A stretch of 64,000 nucleotides of DNA from Streblospio benedicti. Taxonomy: Eukaryota > Annelida > Polychaeta > Spionida > Spionidae. Shown in pieces: positions 1 to 15,000 of the stretch. The DNA lies in contig CM032665.1 in the NCBI GenBank assembly GCA_019095985.1, positions 32,276,445 through 32,340,444 on the forward strand, read 5' to 3'. The position numbers and the translations under genes are program-made. How positions within the stretch are numbered: position 1 is the stretch's first letter; each line of letters opens with the position of its first letter. Under the pieces are notes generated by a model. The model searched no databases, had not been told where the DNA came from, and worked only from the letters and a program-made list of their open reading frames with translations.

Positions 1-1
1 A

Positions 2-3000
2 CGCACGCCCGTCACGCACGACGGCGCGCAGGTGGCCGTCTGGGTGTTCGGGGCCCTCATTGCCGTGATCATCGCCGTGCTGGTGACGGGCACCAAGGGA
101 CGGCAGGTGAGTTTTTTTTACATTGATTGTTTCGGTTGATAGATTAGTTTTTTGGGTTTGTCAGGTTGATTTGGTGTTTGTTTGATTCATTTGGTTGATG
201 GTTGTATGGTTGATGTGTGTCTCTTGTTTGTGTGATTGATTCGTTGGTTGGTTGGTTGGTTGGTTGGTTGGTTGGTTGGTTGGTTGGTTGGTTGGTTGGT
301 TGGTTGATGAGGCTAGTGCGTCTTGGGTTGAATGAGTGAAAATATATGTAAGTAGTTTCAGTTATAAGGTTTATGGCTCGGGACCGTGAAAATAGTCATA
401 TTGTAATGATCTCTGAATAGTGAGGATAGTCCCCTGGGTGGGCTCTATAGGGAGGTAAATACTTTGCAACATTAGCGTGCACAAAGCGGTTATCTACACC
501 AGCAGTAACCGCAGACGACACAAACCGCAGAGTTCACGGAAGTTCGAGTTTTTTGCCTCACTCTGTATTTGTGTACAAACATTACTGGCGTTTGGGAAAA
601 ACGTGAAGCACTGGCATTGGCATCGTGGCGTGATCTACATGATACTACAACCGTGTAGACTGGGCATTCATACGAGCTGTTGACATACTGTCAATGTTGT
701 AAGTAAAAATCTGTGTTGTGCTGTAACAAAATGTACATATCTACTTACTACCAGCACAATGAAAACGTTCAAGGACGACCGTGCCGGGTTTAATCATCGG
801 GAATGTTTGACTCTAGCATCGCATGCCTGGTGTCTATTATATTTCAATCTCTGATAACACATCATGCGGTCACGGTGTTACATTTGCTCATATAATGGCG
901 TATGGAGTGTATCACGTAGGCTCGGTAGGAATGTTGTTTATCGGTGGACTCGGTGTTTCCCATCTGCTTATAATGTCCGTGGATGAAGCCATATAACATG
1001 TGGGGAGTTAAACTCAAGCAGAGTGCAGTACAGTAGAACCTCTGATCAAGGCCACCTCTCTATTGAGACCACCTAACACTGGGCCCAAAGGTGGTCCTAA
1101 TAGAGTGGTTTTACTGTACAGTCAGCACACTGCAGATCTAGATTTTCTTCTGGAAGTAAGCACTGGAAGATCTAGAGGGGGAGATCCAGAGGGACATTTC
1201 CCCAAAGCTTGTTCCCTGGATCTGTCATTGTAGTGGTCCCTTTCCAGATAGTCCCCTCTGTATGATAAACTCCGTCTGTCTCATACGGAAAATTCTTGTT
1301 TCTCCCAAAGGTGCTCTACTAATAAAACTGGGGTATAAACTTATAATGGAGTCTAAAATAACTCTTTACGCTGGTTGTGGGCTTACTCGATGTATACACA
1401 GGCCCTACAACAACGGAGACCATCATTCCTCTTCACTTCGCTCATGTCACAATAAAAGCAACAGAAACAAAGATGCATTCGTGGAATTCATGAGAAAGTA
1501 GGCTAACTGAGTAGGTAGGACATCCATGACTTATCATGAGGATGTGTACAGCACGTAGTCACGTACGCTTGTTTTGGGACATACGTGAGGAGTAGTTGAG
1601 GTCCCAGACTCTTTTTTTTCTCCATTTCCTCCCTATAGCCCACTATGTGTCATCGACTTTTTCACAGGTCCCACTAGCCAAAGATGCTAGGTATTTCTAT
1701 AGGTCTGTATATGATGGTGGAAGTGACAAACGCACACACACAGAGAAAACTGGAAACCTAATTATTTCGGTTGTTATCATTTCTCCACACCTACGTTTTC
1801 ACCACCTCTACACACAACCACTTCCGTACAACCCCAGTTTGTTCACAGACATGCAATTCTATAAAAATCGCACATGTGCAATGGAACCTGTCCATGTGTA
1901 GACACAAACCTCCCTTCTAAGGACACCTATCTTATGTGGACAATTATTTCTCGAGTCTCACATTTTTTCTATGATTCATATATGTATACTCTGTAAAAAC
2001 TCTTTTCACGACACCTTTCGTATGTACAAATGTCATTTCTCCACAAGGTGTCCACAAAAAAACAAAAAAAAAAAAAAAAACAAAAAAAACAAAAAAACAA
2101 ACAAAAAACAAACAGATTTTAGTCAATGTGTATGGTAATATTCACGAGACTCACACGTGTTTATGTGCGTATACACACGTGATTTTCAGTTAATTACGTA
2201 GGTTTTCTCGCACACGACACTTTAATGATACAATGTCACGCACACCACATTATGCCTAAGACAATTAAGGGACTATAGCACAGATTGTGTGGACTATACT
2301 TTGTCCTAGATTACGTCACAATTAAGAGAGATAGAGATCCATACTTACTTAAAACATACATTTACACAATGTACTCGCAATCTTCAAAGAGATTGGAATG
2401 TTAAGTGCCCTCTGGAATGTCACGGTCCCTTATTTCCTATAGATCTTTATCACGCGACACCAAAGGATAATATCCAATCTACTCAAGGTGTTCATGAGTT
2501 TCAAAATGTCTTTTTCAAGGTAAAAGTTCTAAAATGATTTTTTTGAATTAAAAGTTGTTGAAAATTATTGCCAATGGAGAAAACCGAACATCAATGCTGA
2601 ATATGCAATCAGCAAAAATGAGTTCGGTAAGCTTAAAAACGTCTCTTTCAGTTAAAGTACATGTATCAAAAACTTCATAGATCATAGAACATCACATCAA
2701 ACGTCTCTTTTACACTTGACAGTTCCTTGTTTCTTGAATCACATATAACAGAGCATCCTGAGTTAAAGATATCCAATCAGTAAATTGAATTTTGAAAGAC
2801 CACAGAAGATCAAGACTTAGTATCCCATCTGTAAATGAAATCAGTTGTTAAGTCTCAAAAGTGTGTCTTTGAATGAAAAGTGTTTTTGTTTTGGAAAGAA
2901 TTGACAAGATTGCACGAAATGACATCACAGAAAGTCTGATTGGGGAGATGAATCACGTATGAAATAATTAAATCCATTGTGCCAATATTCATAAATAAGG

Positions 3001-6000
3001 ACATATTCAAACAGAAAAATGTTATATGAGTTAATTTATAAAATTTAAGTCATAAAAATATAAAAGTCAACACTCAACAATTATTATGTATCTTATCTAT
3101 ATATTTAAACTTCAACTACAACGATGCCATCAATCCTATTGAGATCACTATAACATGACAATTAAAAAGAAGCACGTATCCACTGACAAAATAGCCACAG
3201 TATAGGCACAATATACTAACATGAGATGACTACAGTCACTACAGAAAGTGATAAAAAAGAAAAAAAGCAGAGGTAATATAATGCAGCTGTACGTTGATTG
3301 CTTCTTATCGTGCAGATGGTCTGGGACTCTTGTGCTTTCCAGATATCAAGTGAATGTGGGCTTCAAACGACATTGAACGTGAATCTTTTTCTTAAAAGTG
3401 TTACTTAGAACATCATCACTTACCTCTATATGAAGATCATCTGGGTGCTTAGTAGACTACTGGTAACATCAGGTGATCTCAAAAGAGGGGGCTCTGTTTA
3501 TGAAGGTTCAAGTGGTGGGTGTTGAACAAAGTCACATTTAAACCTACTGCCCAGTGGCACATGCACGTTAAGTAGGTACAGGTTAGTTTGTGGAAAGATA
3601 GTGAAAGTGCGCTGAATATATTGCAAAAAGAAAAATGGAATGACAACCTAGCGTAGATGGGAATGTCGTGATGACATGGTCTGGCGTGGATAAAACAGTC
3701 TAGAAAAGCGCATTTACATTTTACGCTTAGTAGATAGACGTCTGGCACACTTCGTGACCTAGGATGTCTTACTCATCAGTGCATTTCCTATTATAAACAT
3801 TGGGTAGTATTAGTAGTTTCTTAAAACATGATGAATTTAGTACAGAGCACATGGGTCTAATTTGCTCGAGCTGTTTAAGATTACATTAATACAGTAGAAT
3901 CATGACCATCTCTACAAAGAGACCACTGCATTAATACAATCATTTTTCTCAGCCATCTATCTTGAACCTCCTCCTCATAAATGTATCTCTTCTTGAGTTC
4001 AGCCCCAAATGAAGTTCTACTGTATCAAATAAAATAAATACATTGGAAATGTTCACTGGTTGGATTCCAGCTTTGTGTGCATGAAAAGAGAAAACAAACA
4101 ATGAACTTTTTATTATTACTCAGCCCACAGTCTAACAACTCTGTTCGCTTCTCTTTCAGAGATGGCACTTCCTGCTGCGCATGGTTTTCAGTCTAAGCAC
4201 CGTCGTCATCCAGCTGTGTAAGTATACTGGAACAATATTTTATTACAATGACTAGTAGATCTATTTTTTGGGATGGGGTGGGGGTGGGAATAGGGCACAA
4301 TCATCAAAATCAACTTATCTCATGGGTATGCACGATCCATACGAACGTGCAATAAAATGAAGTATTTTGTTTGGATATGGGGGCGCGAGACCTCTGCAAT
4401 CACCTCCCTGGATCTGCCTGTGATAGTCAATGAGCTGTAGAGTAAAGCTTCTCTATTGTAACACGGTAAGAAACCCATTAGTCTAAAAAAAAATTAGCCG
4501 GCTCTTAACACAAAACAAAAAGTGACCTAAAGTACAGCAGAAACTCTTATCTCGAAGATGTCGGGAGCACATTAAAAATGCTCGAGACAAAGCAGTATTA
4601 GAGATAAACAACTAACTTTTGTTCAAAAATTAGTTGAAGAGAAATGAAATATATATCGATGTACCAGATACTTCGAGATAATGAGCTAAATACAACCTGG
4701 AATAGTACAGTAACTAACATTCTACTAATTGAAGGTTATACTGTATTAAGGCCACAATTCACTTGGCCATTGCAATAAAGTGTAATTTTCTGGCCGAATG
4801 GATATGGATGAGATATGGACTCGCGACCAGAAGTTTGTGGGTTCTTGTCTCGTTCCAGCTTAGCGGTAGGTGTTAAGCAAAATCTTCTCTAACCCCCCCC
4901 CCATTTCCCCTGGCCGATCCTAGCTCCAGATCCTCCAAAAGACGCCCGATTTGTCATTTCTGGGTTGATCGGCTGAAATGGATCAATATTTATTATGTAA
5001 CAGCCTGAAGACGAAGCAGACCCAAGTCATCTGGTCCTGCAAGACGTCACAGACGATGAAGCAGGTCCTGACAGAAGTGTGTCATTTTCTCTGGGTTGAC
5101 AGCATTAAAATTGGAGCATCGTGCTGTTGGAAAATATGCTTCTGTTTCATGCTTCCATTGCTTCAGATTTTAACGGCAGTGGCGGCACTTTCGGTCTCAT
5201 CTGTCAAATGTAATGCTCCAAGAGCAGCAGACGAGGCCACAGCTAAGGTGAACGACCTTGGGATGATGCAAATGCAAAAGAAAGCCCCCCGACAGCCCTG
5301 AAAAGCATGTAGATGGTGTGGTTTGGTGCAACATAAGTCGAAAAACCAAAAACCAGCCCACAACCGGCCAAAAGTGCCCCATTCCCTGCCGAACTCGCCA
5401 AAACACGTCACTTTTAAGGCCAGATCACTCACGATCTACCCCAAAATGACAAATCTAGCGTCTTTGGGAAGATCTGGAGCTAGGATCGGCCATGTGAAAT
5501 GGGGGCCTTAACAGGTGCAACGGCATGATGCTCCAAGTCACCTACGCATACACGTTTAATAGCGAGTGCACGTTCACCTGTGTAATCATATTACGCTCTA
5601 CGTTTGCAGGGTGCTCTCCCCAGGGAGTTGAGAAAAATGCAGGGTAACAAGGATACCAAAGACGTGATGTAAATGCACGTGAAGCTTAAACGTTCACTCT
5701 AATACACTACACATCTGTTTACATTACTAAGGGTCGCCAAATAAAATAGAAAACAACATCAAATAAATTTTCAAATATGATAATGGTATCGAATGCACAC
5801 GCCCATATTAACAATTAACATGTGTTCTGATTTTCACCTGATATTACTAGCACTGGAACATTCGGTTGTGTTTAACCTTCGGGTCATATGTTATTACAGG
5901 CATAATCAAACTGCTCCCACCTGCCAAGTGTCCAAGGCCACAGGTGCTATATGCGCCACTCGCCAGTCTAAACCCAATGGCCACTCGGCTTTTTACATAT

Positions 6001-9000
6001 GAGTTCCAAAAAATGAAAATGGAACTGTACAAATATACATTAACAATTTTACAGTTTACTTTCATTGCACGCCGTGGACTTAACAGTTACACCAGGTCAT
6101 TCGCTTTATTGTGATTGATATTGCCATTCTTAACTCCCTGAGGAGTATACAGCTCTTGCTTCTGTAGGACATTTTGCTAACCAGTCACATTAGGTGTTAC
6201 TAGTGTGACATGTACTTATTTTATGTGAAAGTACCATGACCAAAATATGTTATGAAACATTAGAAAAGAGACACAGAACCATTTCCAGAATTTCAATGTC
6301 ATGTTCCTTCATCAGTCCAGCTGCATACGCATTTTGTTCTGGCACCAGACTGGATTGCTGGAATTGCGCTGTTGGCCTCATGGTTTAACATAGACCTGCG
6401 TGTAGCTAAACACTATTTAATACTCTCTACTGGAACTCTTGTACATGTATGTAATCTACTCCGCAAATGAATACATGCCAGGGACGATCATTTATTATGG
6501 CGACATTAAACTATTAGGACATGATTTCCAGGCCCACTTCTAAATTTGTTTAAAATTTTCAAACCCCGCACCTAAAATTATTACCAATTTTTCTGGTCAG
6601 CCGTATAAGTGGATTCAGATTGTCAAGCCGTCCTCCAAAATAAAGTAAGTTTTTTTTAGCCCTACCACCCTCCCCCCATGTTGTGTCATACCTCCAGTGG
6701 CTATGATAAATGGGGGCCCCTTGGATAGGTGATCTAAAGTATTTCGCCAAATTATCACTTCTACTTATGAACTATTCTTCAGTAATTTCACAACTTGTCC
6801 TTTTTAATGTGACGATCTCTATCACACAATGATGTGCATTCTAGATCCATAAAACAATCTATCTTTCTGTCATTTAGGCATTGCCGTGTGGGAAAATATT
6901 GGGCCATAGTATTGAGGCATACTAACGCACTATGCAGTAGCATTCATAAAGAATAAGAACACATTATATTCGGCAAAAACCAATGCGTCATAATTGAAGC
7001 ACCAGATTCATTTTCGATTTAAACAAATAATTGTTATGCTAATGCTATTTACCAACAATTTATAGTATGATATAGCACCTGGATACACCTGAACGGAATG
7101 GAATAAGAGGCACAATTCACAATACTGGAGCATTGTCGACTCATTGTCCGCATTCCCATTCATAAACTTCTAAAGAAGGCATTTAGATTTTATCTCAAAT
7201 TTCGTTGGTGAAAGTCACACCTATAGGCGACAATTCACCACTATATATAGTACCCCAATAGTAGATGTTGCCTTGTCTTGTTGGCACAGACTCACATTCT
7301 CAGACATATCAGACGGCTAGTTGAGAAAGGTAACACATTCAGGACAGAAAAAAATCAACATGACAAAAACTAGGGCATACATATATGTATGTCTATGTAT
7401 GTCTAGTAGTGTAGTAAAGCCATCTTGTTCTGCAGTAATTTAAACTCTTAATACAAGATGTAGTTCTTTCTACAAAGAAAGATATCATATGAACAAAATA
7501 GAAAAAGTTAATTTAAAATATAACATCAAAACTTGTTATGAAGGATAGTAGGAAAGCACCTTTATTTATTTTTTATTTTTTTGGTAGGGGGGGGGGGTGG
7601 TGGGGGGCACACCGGTATTCTTGTTGCTATGAAGTATGAATGTTGTTCGAGTAAAGACAGAACTGCTAGGATCTAAAATGAGAGGTACAAACTTCTATTT
7701 GGTACCACTGCTATGTCTTCTCTGCAATGCAGAGTTTCGAGATTTGTTTTAGAAGACTGTAAACAAGCATTATTTTCATTAATTTCACAAAATTAAGCTA
7801 ACAAGCCATCACAAACGTAAATATTAATGACCATTAAACAAGAAATTCCTTGGACAACGATGAGTCAATATCTATTACAGAAAGAGAAGAGGTCAACTGA
7901 TGTTTGTCGTAAAATCACATTATGCTGGGTTCTGGGCGCTGAATTGGCAGATACACTTGGCCTTGTTTTATACGATATTCTTCGGTAATATTTCATTCAC
8001 ACCATATATGCAGTTACATTCATTAAATAAACATGAGTTAACTAAAAATGAAAATGATAGTGTTTTTTGTAACATGTACAGAATCGCGACCATGACTCCG
8101 GGCCGTCACAGAAATGTTTGAAACACGGCGGTCAAAACTACACGTATTGCTATATCATTTTTGCTACAGTGAATTTTTGGCATATAGTTGGAACATTAGA
8201 TTGTTTTACAAGTATACTCAACTGTATATGCACAAATATAAATTTGGTATGAGATCAGGGGTGTGGGTGTGGGGGTGGGGGTTCGGCAGCCGAACTTCCA
8301 TTGAGTGCAATTTTCTTTCGATAAGATTACAAATGAAATGTTCAGGGAAACCTTAGTAAGGTATTCATTAGGCAATACTTCGCAAACAGAATCTCCGCCC
8401 TCATTATAAAAGCTGAACCCAGCTGAACCAAGCTGAACCCCTGTGTTCATAGTCCAACCTGTTGCTTATGCACTGAATATGCCATTTTATAAACTCTACA
8501 TTTTTGAAGAATGCACTAAGTAAATGTTTTTAGAATCACATTTTCTACCATCTATTTATCCTATTAAGAGATGGCACAGAAAGTTCATACAATTTTGCAC
8601 TCAAAATGTCTCCACTGAACTCATGTAAATACATGGAATGACTGCAGTTGTTGATTAATGTCACTGTCAATGCCCCCCTCTCGGTCTGTATTTGGCACTG
8701 CCCACACTCTCTGAAGGTTGCCGCTGCATTGAGGGCCAACTATTCGGACCACGACAATGTCATACATACTACCAACCACACTATCCATCAATGACCACGG
8801 TCCCCGCCTAATTAATTGATTGGTTGATACAACTAAGCAGTAATTTTTCATGCATGTGGTGAACTTGACTACGCTTGAGTGGGTGGTGGTTTACAAGGTA
8901 GCAATAAATCCCATGTCCCTCTTTTTTATTCTTTTTTACTCCCGTATTCCTCTTTTATGCCTGTATCACCATGGCACAGATTTTTAGAATTTCTTTCCAA

Positions 9001-12000
9001 ATCCAACTTATTGAAAAAAAAAATCCACACATCTTTTTTAAGCTTTACCCGACACCCCTCTTTTTTCAGCTTCCCCCACCCCCATGCCACTGCTTTATAG
9101 CCCCCACCCGGCCACCCCCACTAAAAATGTGTGTTTGGGTTAAGTGATGAAACAATCTTTCAAATTCTCACAGCGTCTTCAGCTGTCTTGCTCATTGCAT
9201 TCACAATAAGAATGAAGCCTGTTTACACAGGGGAAACAACCACACTCTTGGTTGTAAGCTGTAAACTACTGGAAATTTATTGTCAACAAGCTATTTCCTT
9301 TTTACACAGTAGTCTCCATTTAACAAAACAAATTAACTATATATGGTCCATTATGGAGTCATATTTGCAGTTTTCACGGTGGATGATATTTCAATAAATT
9401 GTATTTTAAGTAGAAGACTGCAATTACTCGGCGGATTCACTAATAGTTGGGGCAGGATCCAACATTGGTATGGGGCTTATCTTACGTGAGCATCATCATC
9501 TAACATCTGGCCAATTGTACTATGATATTACATGTAAATAGTCATCTTCGGTATAGGCACAACTAAACCCCTTCTGTAATTGAGGTGCAAATTAGCATAG
9601 AAGATTGATGTACTTTCAAAGGAAGTTGTGTACGATCAGAGGAAGTGAAAAGACTAAATTGGACTATGATGCCAATAAATTTTTCTCCATAAACCACATA
9701 CAACAGATACAGCTCTATTTGGACAGGGAAGTAAGATGTTAGGGCATTCTATTAAAAATGAAATTACACCACCCTTATTGGGGTATATCACTTCCTTATG
9801 TGTAAAGGTTAGTTATTATCCTATAGTCTAGTACCAGAACCTTTTTGCAATTTATAACATTGACACTCATGGTTATCAGAAAAAAATAGTCGGGTCTCTT
9901 TGAATCTGACATAGTTTGACATTGCACATGTTAATACAGATAGCACATCACTGGATGTTCAAACTTTTCTTAGAACATCGTTGAATAATTATTGAAAAAA
10001 ATCCTAGTAGATGCTAATATTCTAACGCACAGAGGAACACTCATTTTCTACCAACCAAATACCAGCAGATACTTTCACCATACAAAGTTTTACGTAACTT
10101 CAATATTGGTTACTAACGTTAAACAGACCAAGTACTTTCATTTTAACAAAATCAAATGTAAATGTGCATATTGGGTGCAAAGAAGATTTAATCAGAGTGC
10201 ACCTATTGACAAGAATCGCACGTACACCACTGTAACTTATATGATAACTGCTCATTATAACTTACACTTTTTACATTGATTAGCATATACTTTAACTGTA
10301 ATGACTAAGTAGAATCGAGCTAATGACAGTGTCATTAATAACTTTGAAAGATTTCTCACAGCTTTTTGGTACCTCCATTGACATGCAAAACCCTAGAGCC
10401 ACTAACATTTACATAAAAAGAGAATCAGGACCAACAACTTGTCTACACACACCGTCTGTGTGTTAAGACAGTAGAGACTNNNNNNNNNNNNNNNNNNNNN
10501 NNNNNNNNNNNNNNNNNNNNNNNNNNNNNNNNNNNNNNNNNNNNNNNNNNNNNNNNNNNNNNNNNNNNNNNNNNNNNNNAAATTAACTATATATGGTCCA
10601 TTATGGAGTCATATTTGCAGTTTTTCACGATTGGATGATATTTCAATAATTTGTATTTTAAGTAGAAGACTGTAATTACTCGGCGGATTCACTAATAGTT
10701 GGGCCAGGATCCAACATTGGGGCTTATCTTACGTGAGCATCATCATCTAACATCTGGGCCAATTGTACTATGATATTACATGTAAATAGTCATCTTCGGT
10801 ATAGGCCCAACTAAACCCTTCTGTAATTGAGATGCAAATTAGCATAGAAGATTGATGTACTTTCAAAGGAAGTTGTACGATCAGAGGAAGTTAAAAGACT
10901 AAATTGGACTATGATGCCAATAAATTTTTCTCCATAAACCACATACAACAGATATAGCTCTATTTGGACAGGGGAAGTAAGATGTAAAAGGGCATTCTAT
11001 TAAAAATGAAAACTGGATGTTCAAACTTTTCTTAGAACATCGTTGAATAATTATTGAAAAAAATCCTAGTAGATGCTAATATTCTAACGCACAGAGGAAC
11101 ACTCATTTTCTACCAACCAAATACCAGCAGATACTTTCACCATACAAAGTTTTACGTAACTTCAATATTGGTTACTAACGTTAAACAGACCAAGTACTTT
11201 CATTTTAACAAAATCAAATGTAAATGTGCATATTGGGTGCAAAGAAGATTTAATCAGAGTGCACCTATTGACAAGAATCGCACGTACACCACTGTAACTT
11301 ATATGATAACTGCTCATTATAACTTACACTTTTACATTGATTAGCATATACTTTAACTTTGTAATGACTAAGTAGAATCGAGCTAATGACAGTGTCATTA
11401 ATAACTTTGAAGATTTCTCACAGCTTTGGTACCTCCATTGACATGCAAAACCCCTAGAGCCACTAACATTTACATAAAAGAGAATCAGGACCAACAACTT
11501 GTCTACACACCACCGTCTATTGTGTTAAGACAGTAGAGACTGAGTTACGTGCCACAAAAGCAGTAAATATAAAGATAATGGGTAAAGATGACCGCAAGTT
11601 ACTGCAGGGCACCGAATAAATGCACTTGCACCTATGACAGGTGTAGTTAATATAGCACTGGTCATAATAATAAAGCTAGAGGTGCAGTGTTAAAGACGTA
11701 TTGTATTTCCTAGCCATGAGTTACCGAGTGTAATAGTGACATCCTCGTGAAGAATGTTTTTTTTACTATTATGTAATTATGTAATAATGGTAGTGATACT
11801 GTTATGTAATGAATACATTATGAAGCAGGTTTATTGTTGAGGACAGCATTTGCTGGGGGTGGTGGGGGGGAGGGGCTATCATTATACCACTGACGCTATT
11901 AACTAGTCAATGGCACTGGAACAGTTATAAAGATGGCAATACTCATTACAATGCCAGAAAAATACTTTGTTCTAAAAGGGGTGGGTCACTTTGTAACTAT

Positions 12001-15000
12001 ACCTGATAGGTAGTGAAGAATTTCGTCACAAAACAAACGATTCACCTTTTATGTGTTCAGCATTAACATTTTTACCAAGAACTCTGCAGGGACCATTTCT
12101 ATAATAAGATATTGTTTAACTTTGAACTTTGGGGGTTTCAACTCTTAGAAGGATACGGTTTAAGACCACTTGAGCACATATTCCCCCGCACTTCACCCAT
12201 ACATATACAACCTCAAATTAGGACCACCTCTACAAAATGCTCACTACATCTCAAATATGTCCATTTGTCATGCTTCTGAACCTTAATCTAAAGAAGCGCA
12301 CCTCTCTAAAACGCACCTGCTTTATTGATGCAAGTGTATATGTTCGCACGAGTACCCCACATCCAGATTAGTCGATTTAGTCCAATGCTTATGACATCCA
12401 AAGGGGATCATCTCTATACACAAAGCACGTCCACGTCGACGATACGACCTTTTTCTCCCTCATAAATGTTCATAACCAAGCAAGCATGAACCTCTTTACA
12501 GAGACCACTTGTCTGTAGTCTAGTATTGGGGCCAGTTCTTGCGTGTTCTAAGAGAGGTTGTAGGCTACTCTATATATGCTCAAAAGAGGCCATTATGATC
12601 GCTTTAATAGCTTTTCTTTTTAACACCATGTGCCCTGAGCGCGTCTTGTTATTGTGCAGTGCATTATCATAGGCAGATCCGGGGGAGGGGTGGCGCAACC
12701 GCATTCCCACCAAAATACTTCATTTTCATAGTTTTTTTTAACACGTCCGCCATCGATCTCTCGTACGAAACCCATGAACTCCCTGAAGTTCCCCCTCCTT
12801 TTTCCAAAAACCTAGATCTGCCATTGCTTATGACCACATGGGTGCGTTGTGTTGCAGTGGCGCTGACGGGGTCGGAGTGGCAGACGGCGGCGGTGACGTC
12901 ACACTGCGACTACGTCCCCGCCGTGCCGAGCCGCCTGTCCGCGCACATCGGCATCCGACTCGGGCTCAAGGGGGTTAACGTCACGCTCACAGGTATGTAT
13001 GCGCATGCACCCATGAGCACTACTTTCAAGTTCAAGCTCACGATTCTATGCTTTTACACACATTACCCTCACTCCGGCTCTATTCCCACACACGTCAGAA
13101 TCAGACGCAGACTCAAGAGGGGTAATAACGTCACAGTGAAAAGTAAAAATGCATTCGCATTGACAATTCAATAGACGCCCGCGTCCTGAAACGGTGTCGC
13201 ACTGGTTTCATGGTTTATAGCTCACCCTTGGACCATACACCAAATAGTCAACTCAGAATACTATCAACTGCACGATTAAAATAAGTAAGTATGCATTAGC
13301 AAATCCCTCACGTCATATAGAATGAATTAATATTCTTCTGCTATGTCAATACAGCGGTTTATACTTGCTTTTAGAGAGGTGAGAGAGAGAGCGATGACTA
13401 TGATTGAAATAACTTAGAATTATGCCACAGGCCGCTGCACTTGTCTTTGAAGTGGTCGAGACGTTCACGTAAAAAACGCTTTAGGGGTCACTGACCTCAC
13501 GTACCCCGGAAGTGAGCAAGACTGAATGGACACTTATCTTTATAGGGAAGTGTTTTCTTTCTCAAAATGCACGTGTACATCATTAGCCAAGTATGTAAAT
13601 GCTGTTGGGTGTACATGGAATTAACATAGCTAACTTTACACAGAGAACAATATGGGAGGCAAACATTAATGAGATACCTTGTAGCTGTGTGTGATAGAAT
13701 GCACAGCAGAGAAAAACATATTCAAAGTGAAAGAAAAAGGAAGAGAAAACGAGACGGAACAGCGATAAATACTAACCAAACGTAGCCCTATTTCTATGCA
13801 TATGATTTTCATAAGACTTTGTTACTGTGATAAACATTAGTTTAGCAGTCGTTCAACGGCAATCATTTTCTGATACGTCGAAATTAAGGGTGCCGTTATG
13901 ATAGAAACAGACTGTCCAGTAGACTAGTGTATGTAGTTGGTTCCATGTAAATGTTACGTCCAAAGAAATAATAACGCCTGATCTAAAACACCGTTACCGA
14001 CGTAATATTCAGTCCGAAATCAATAATTAGGTTTATATTCTGAGGTTGACATGCGTATGAAAAACACGATATGCATATGACATCTGGTCATGTCTGCTTG
14101 ATCTCCATTTTTTGCTCTCCCAGGCACGTTTAACGACAGTGAGCGCTACATTCACGGACATGTTGACTACAACGAGAGATTCTCCTTCAACAAGGGTAAG
14201 TAACGCAATATTCATACTCGCCATGATATCATTATAACTTGTGTACCTCATCCAGATTCTAATGGGGGCTATAAGTTTTAGTGATGAGATCACAATATCA
14301 ACGCACAAATGGTATCTTTGACGGCATGGGTGAGCGTCAGCGAAAGAGTGTACACACATAAACTACATGTGTAAATATATGGTGATCTCACCACTAACGT
14401 TTGCCATTGCCGCTTTCTCACCACTTTATTATGTTAATGAGCACCGGAAAGTCAATGTAGAATCTCCCAAGACAGATAAGACAGTATCGCACGCCTTTCA
14501 ACCAATCAAGATTTTTGTCGCCTGAGCGGAGAAAAGGTGAAAAACATGACAAATTAATGGGACTATGCATGCTATTCCACACACATAAATCTCACCCAAT
14601 TCATTAAAAAAAAGGTCACAGTCTATTAGACTTCTGAACACCTTTTGCAGCATGGGAGATGGACCATGCTGTCAGCGAAGCCCACAAGAGGGGTCTGCCC
14701 TGGGCCATTGTACACGTGCTCGAGTATTTCGGGGCGGACGGTGGCGGCTTGCGGTGGTGCCGTGCCTTCAGGGAGGCAGGACACTTCACCTACATACTGC
14801 TCTGGTGAGGTCAAACACATGAATGTGAACTTAGATATCATGGAGCCAAATGAGAAAGCAGAACAATTTTTTACAAAGGGTGGAGTGACAAGATATGATG
14901 ATTGGCAGAACCAGGATTCGTTTTCCGTTAATTCTCGTCAAATCACATGCTCAATGAGTGCGCACCGAAATCCAAGTTCAAGAAAGTAGCCAAAATTATT

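Larger units (their letters stand above)
107..4159 (+). other. DUOXA intron 1, repeat-bearing
   Basis: This roughly 4 kb intron begins GTGAGT and ends CTTTCAG. It holds a GGTT microsatellite, two pogo/Tigger-like MITEs, a degenerate hAT-like MITE and an A-rich tract at about 2056-2115. The short open frames here have no recognisable domains and are not called as genes. Confidence 0.8.

Noticed and set aside
8196-8450. 84-codon minus-strand frame with Pro-Thr repeats
   Set aside because: Reads through a GTGGGG simple repeat in an intron.
9992-11344. Two identical ~95-codon open frames (9992 and 11054) starting [15 protein letters not shown]
   Set aside because: They are the same sequence in the two copies around the gap, have no domain and lie in an intron. 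Identity comes from the duplication, not from constraint.
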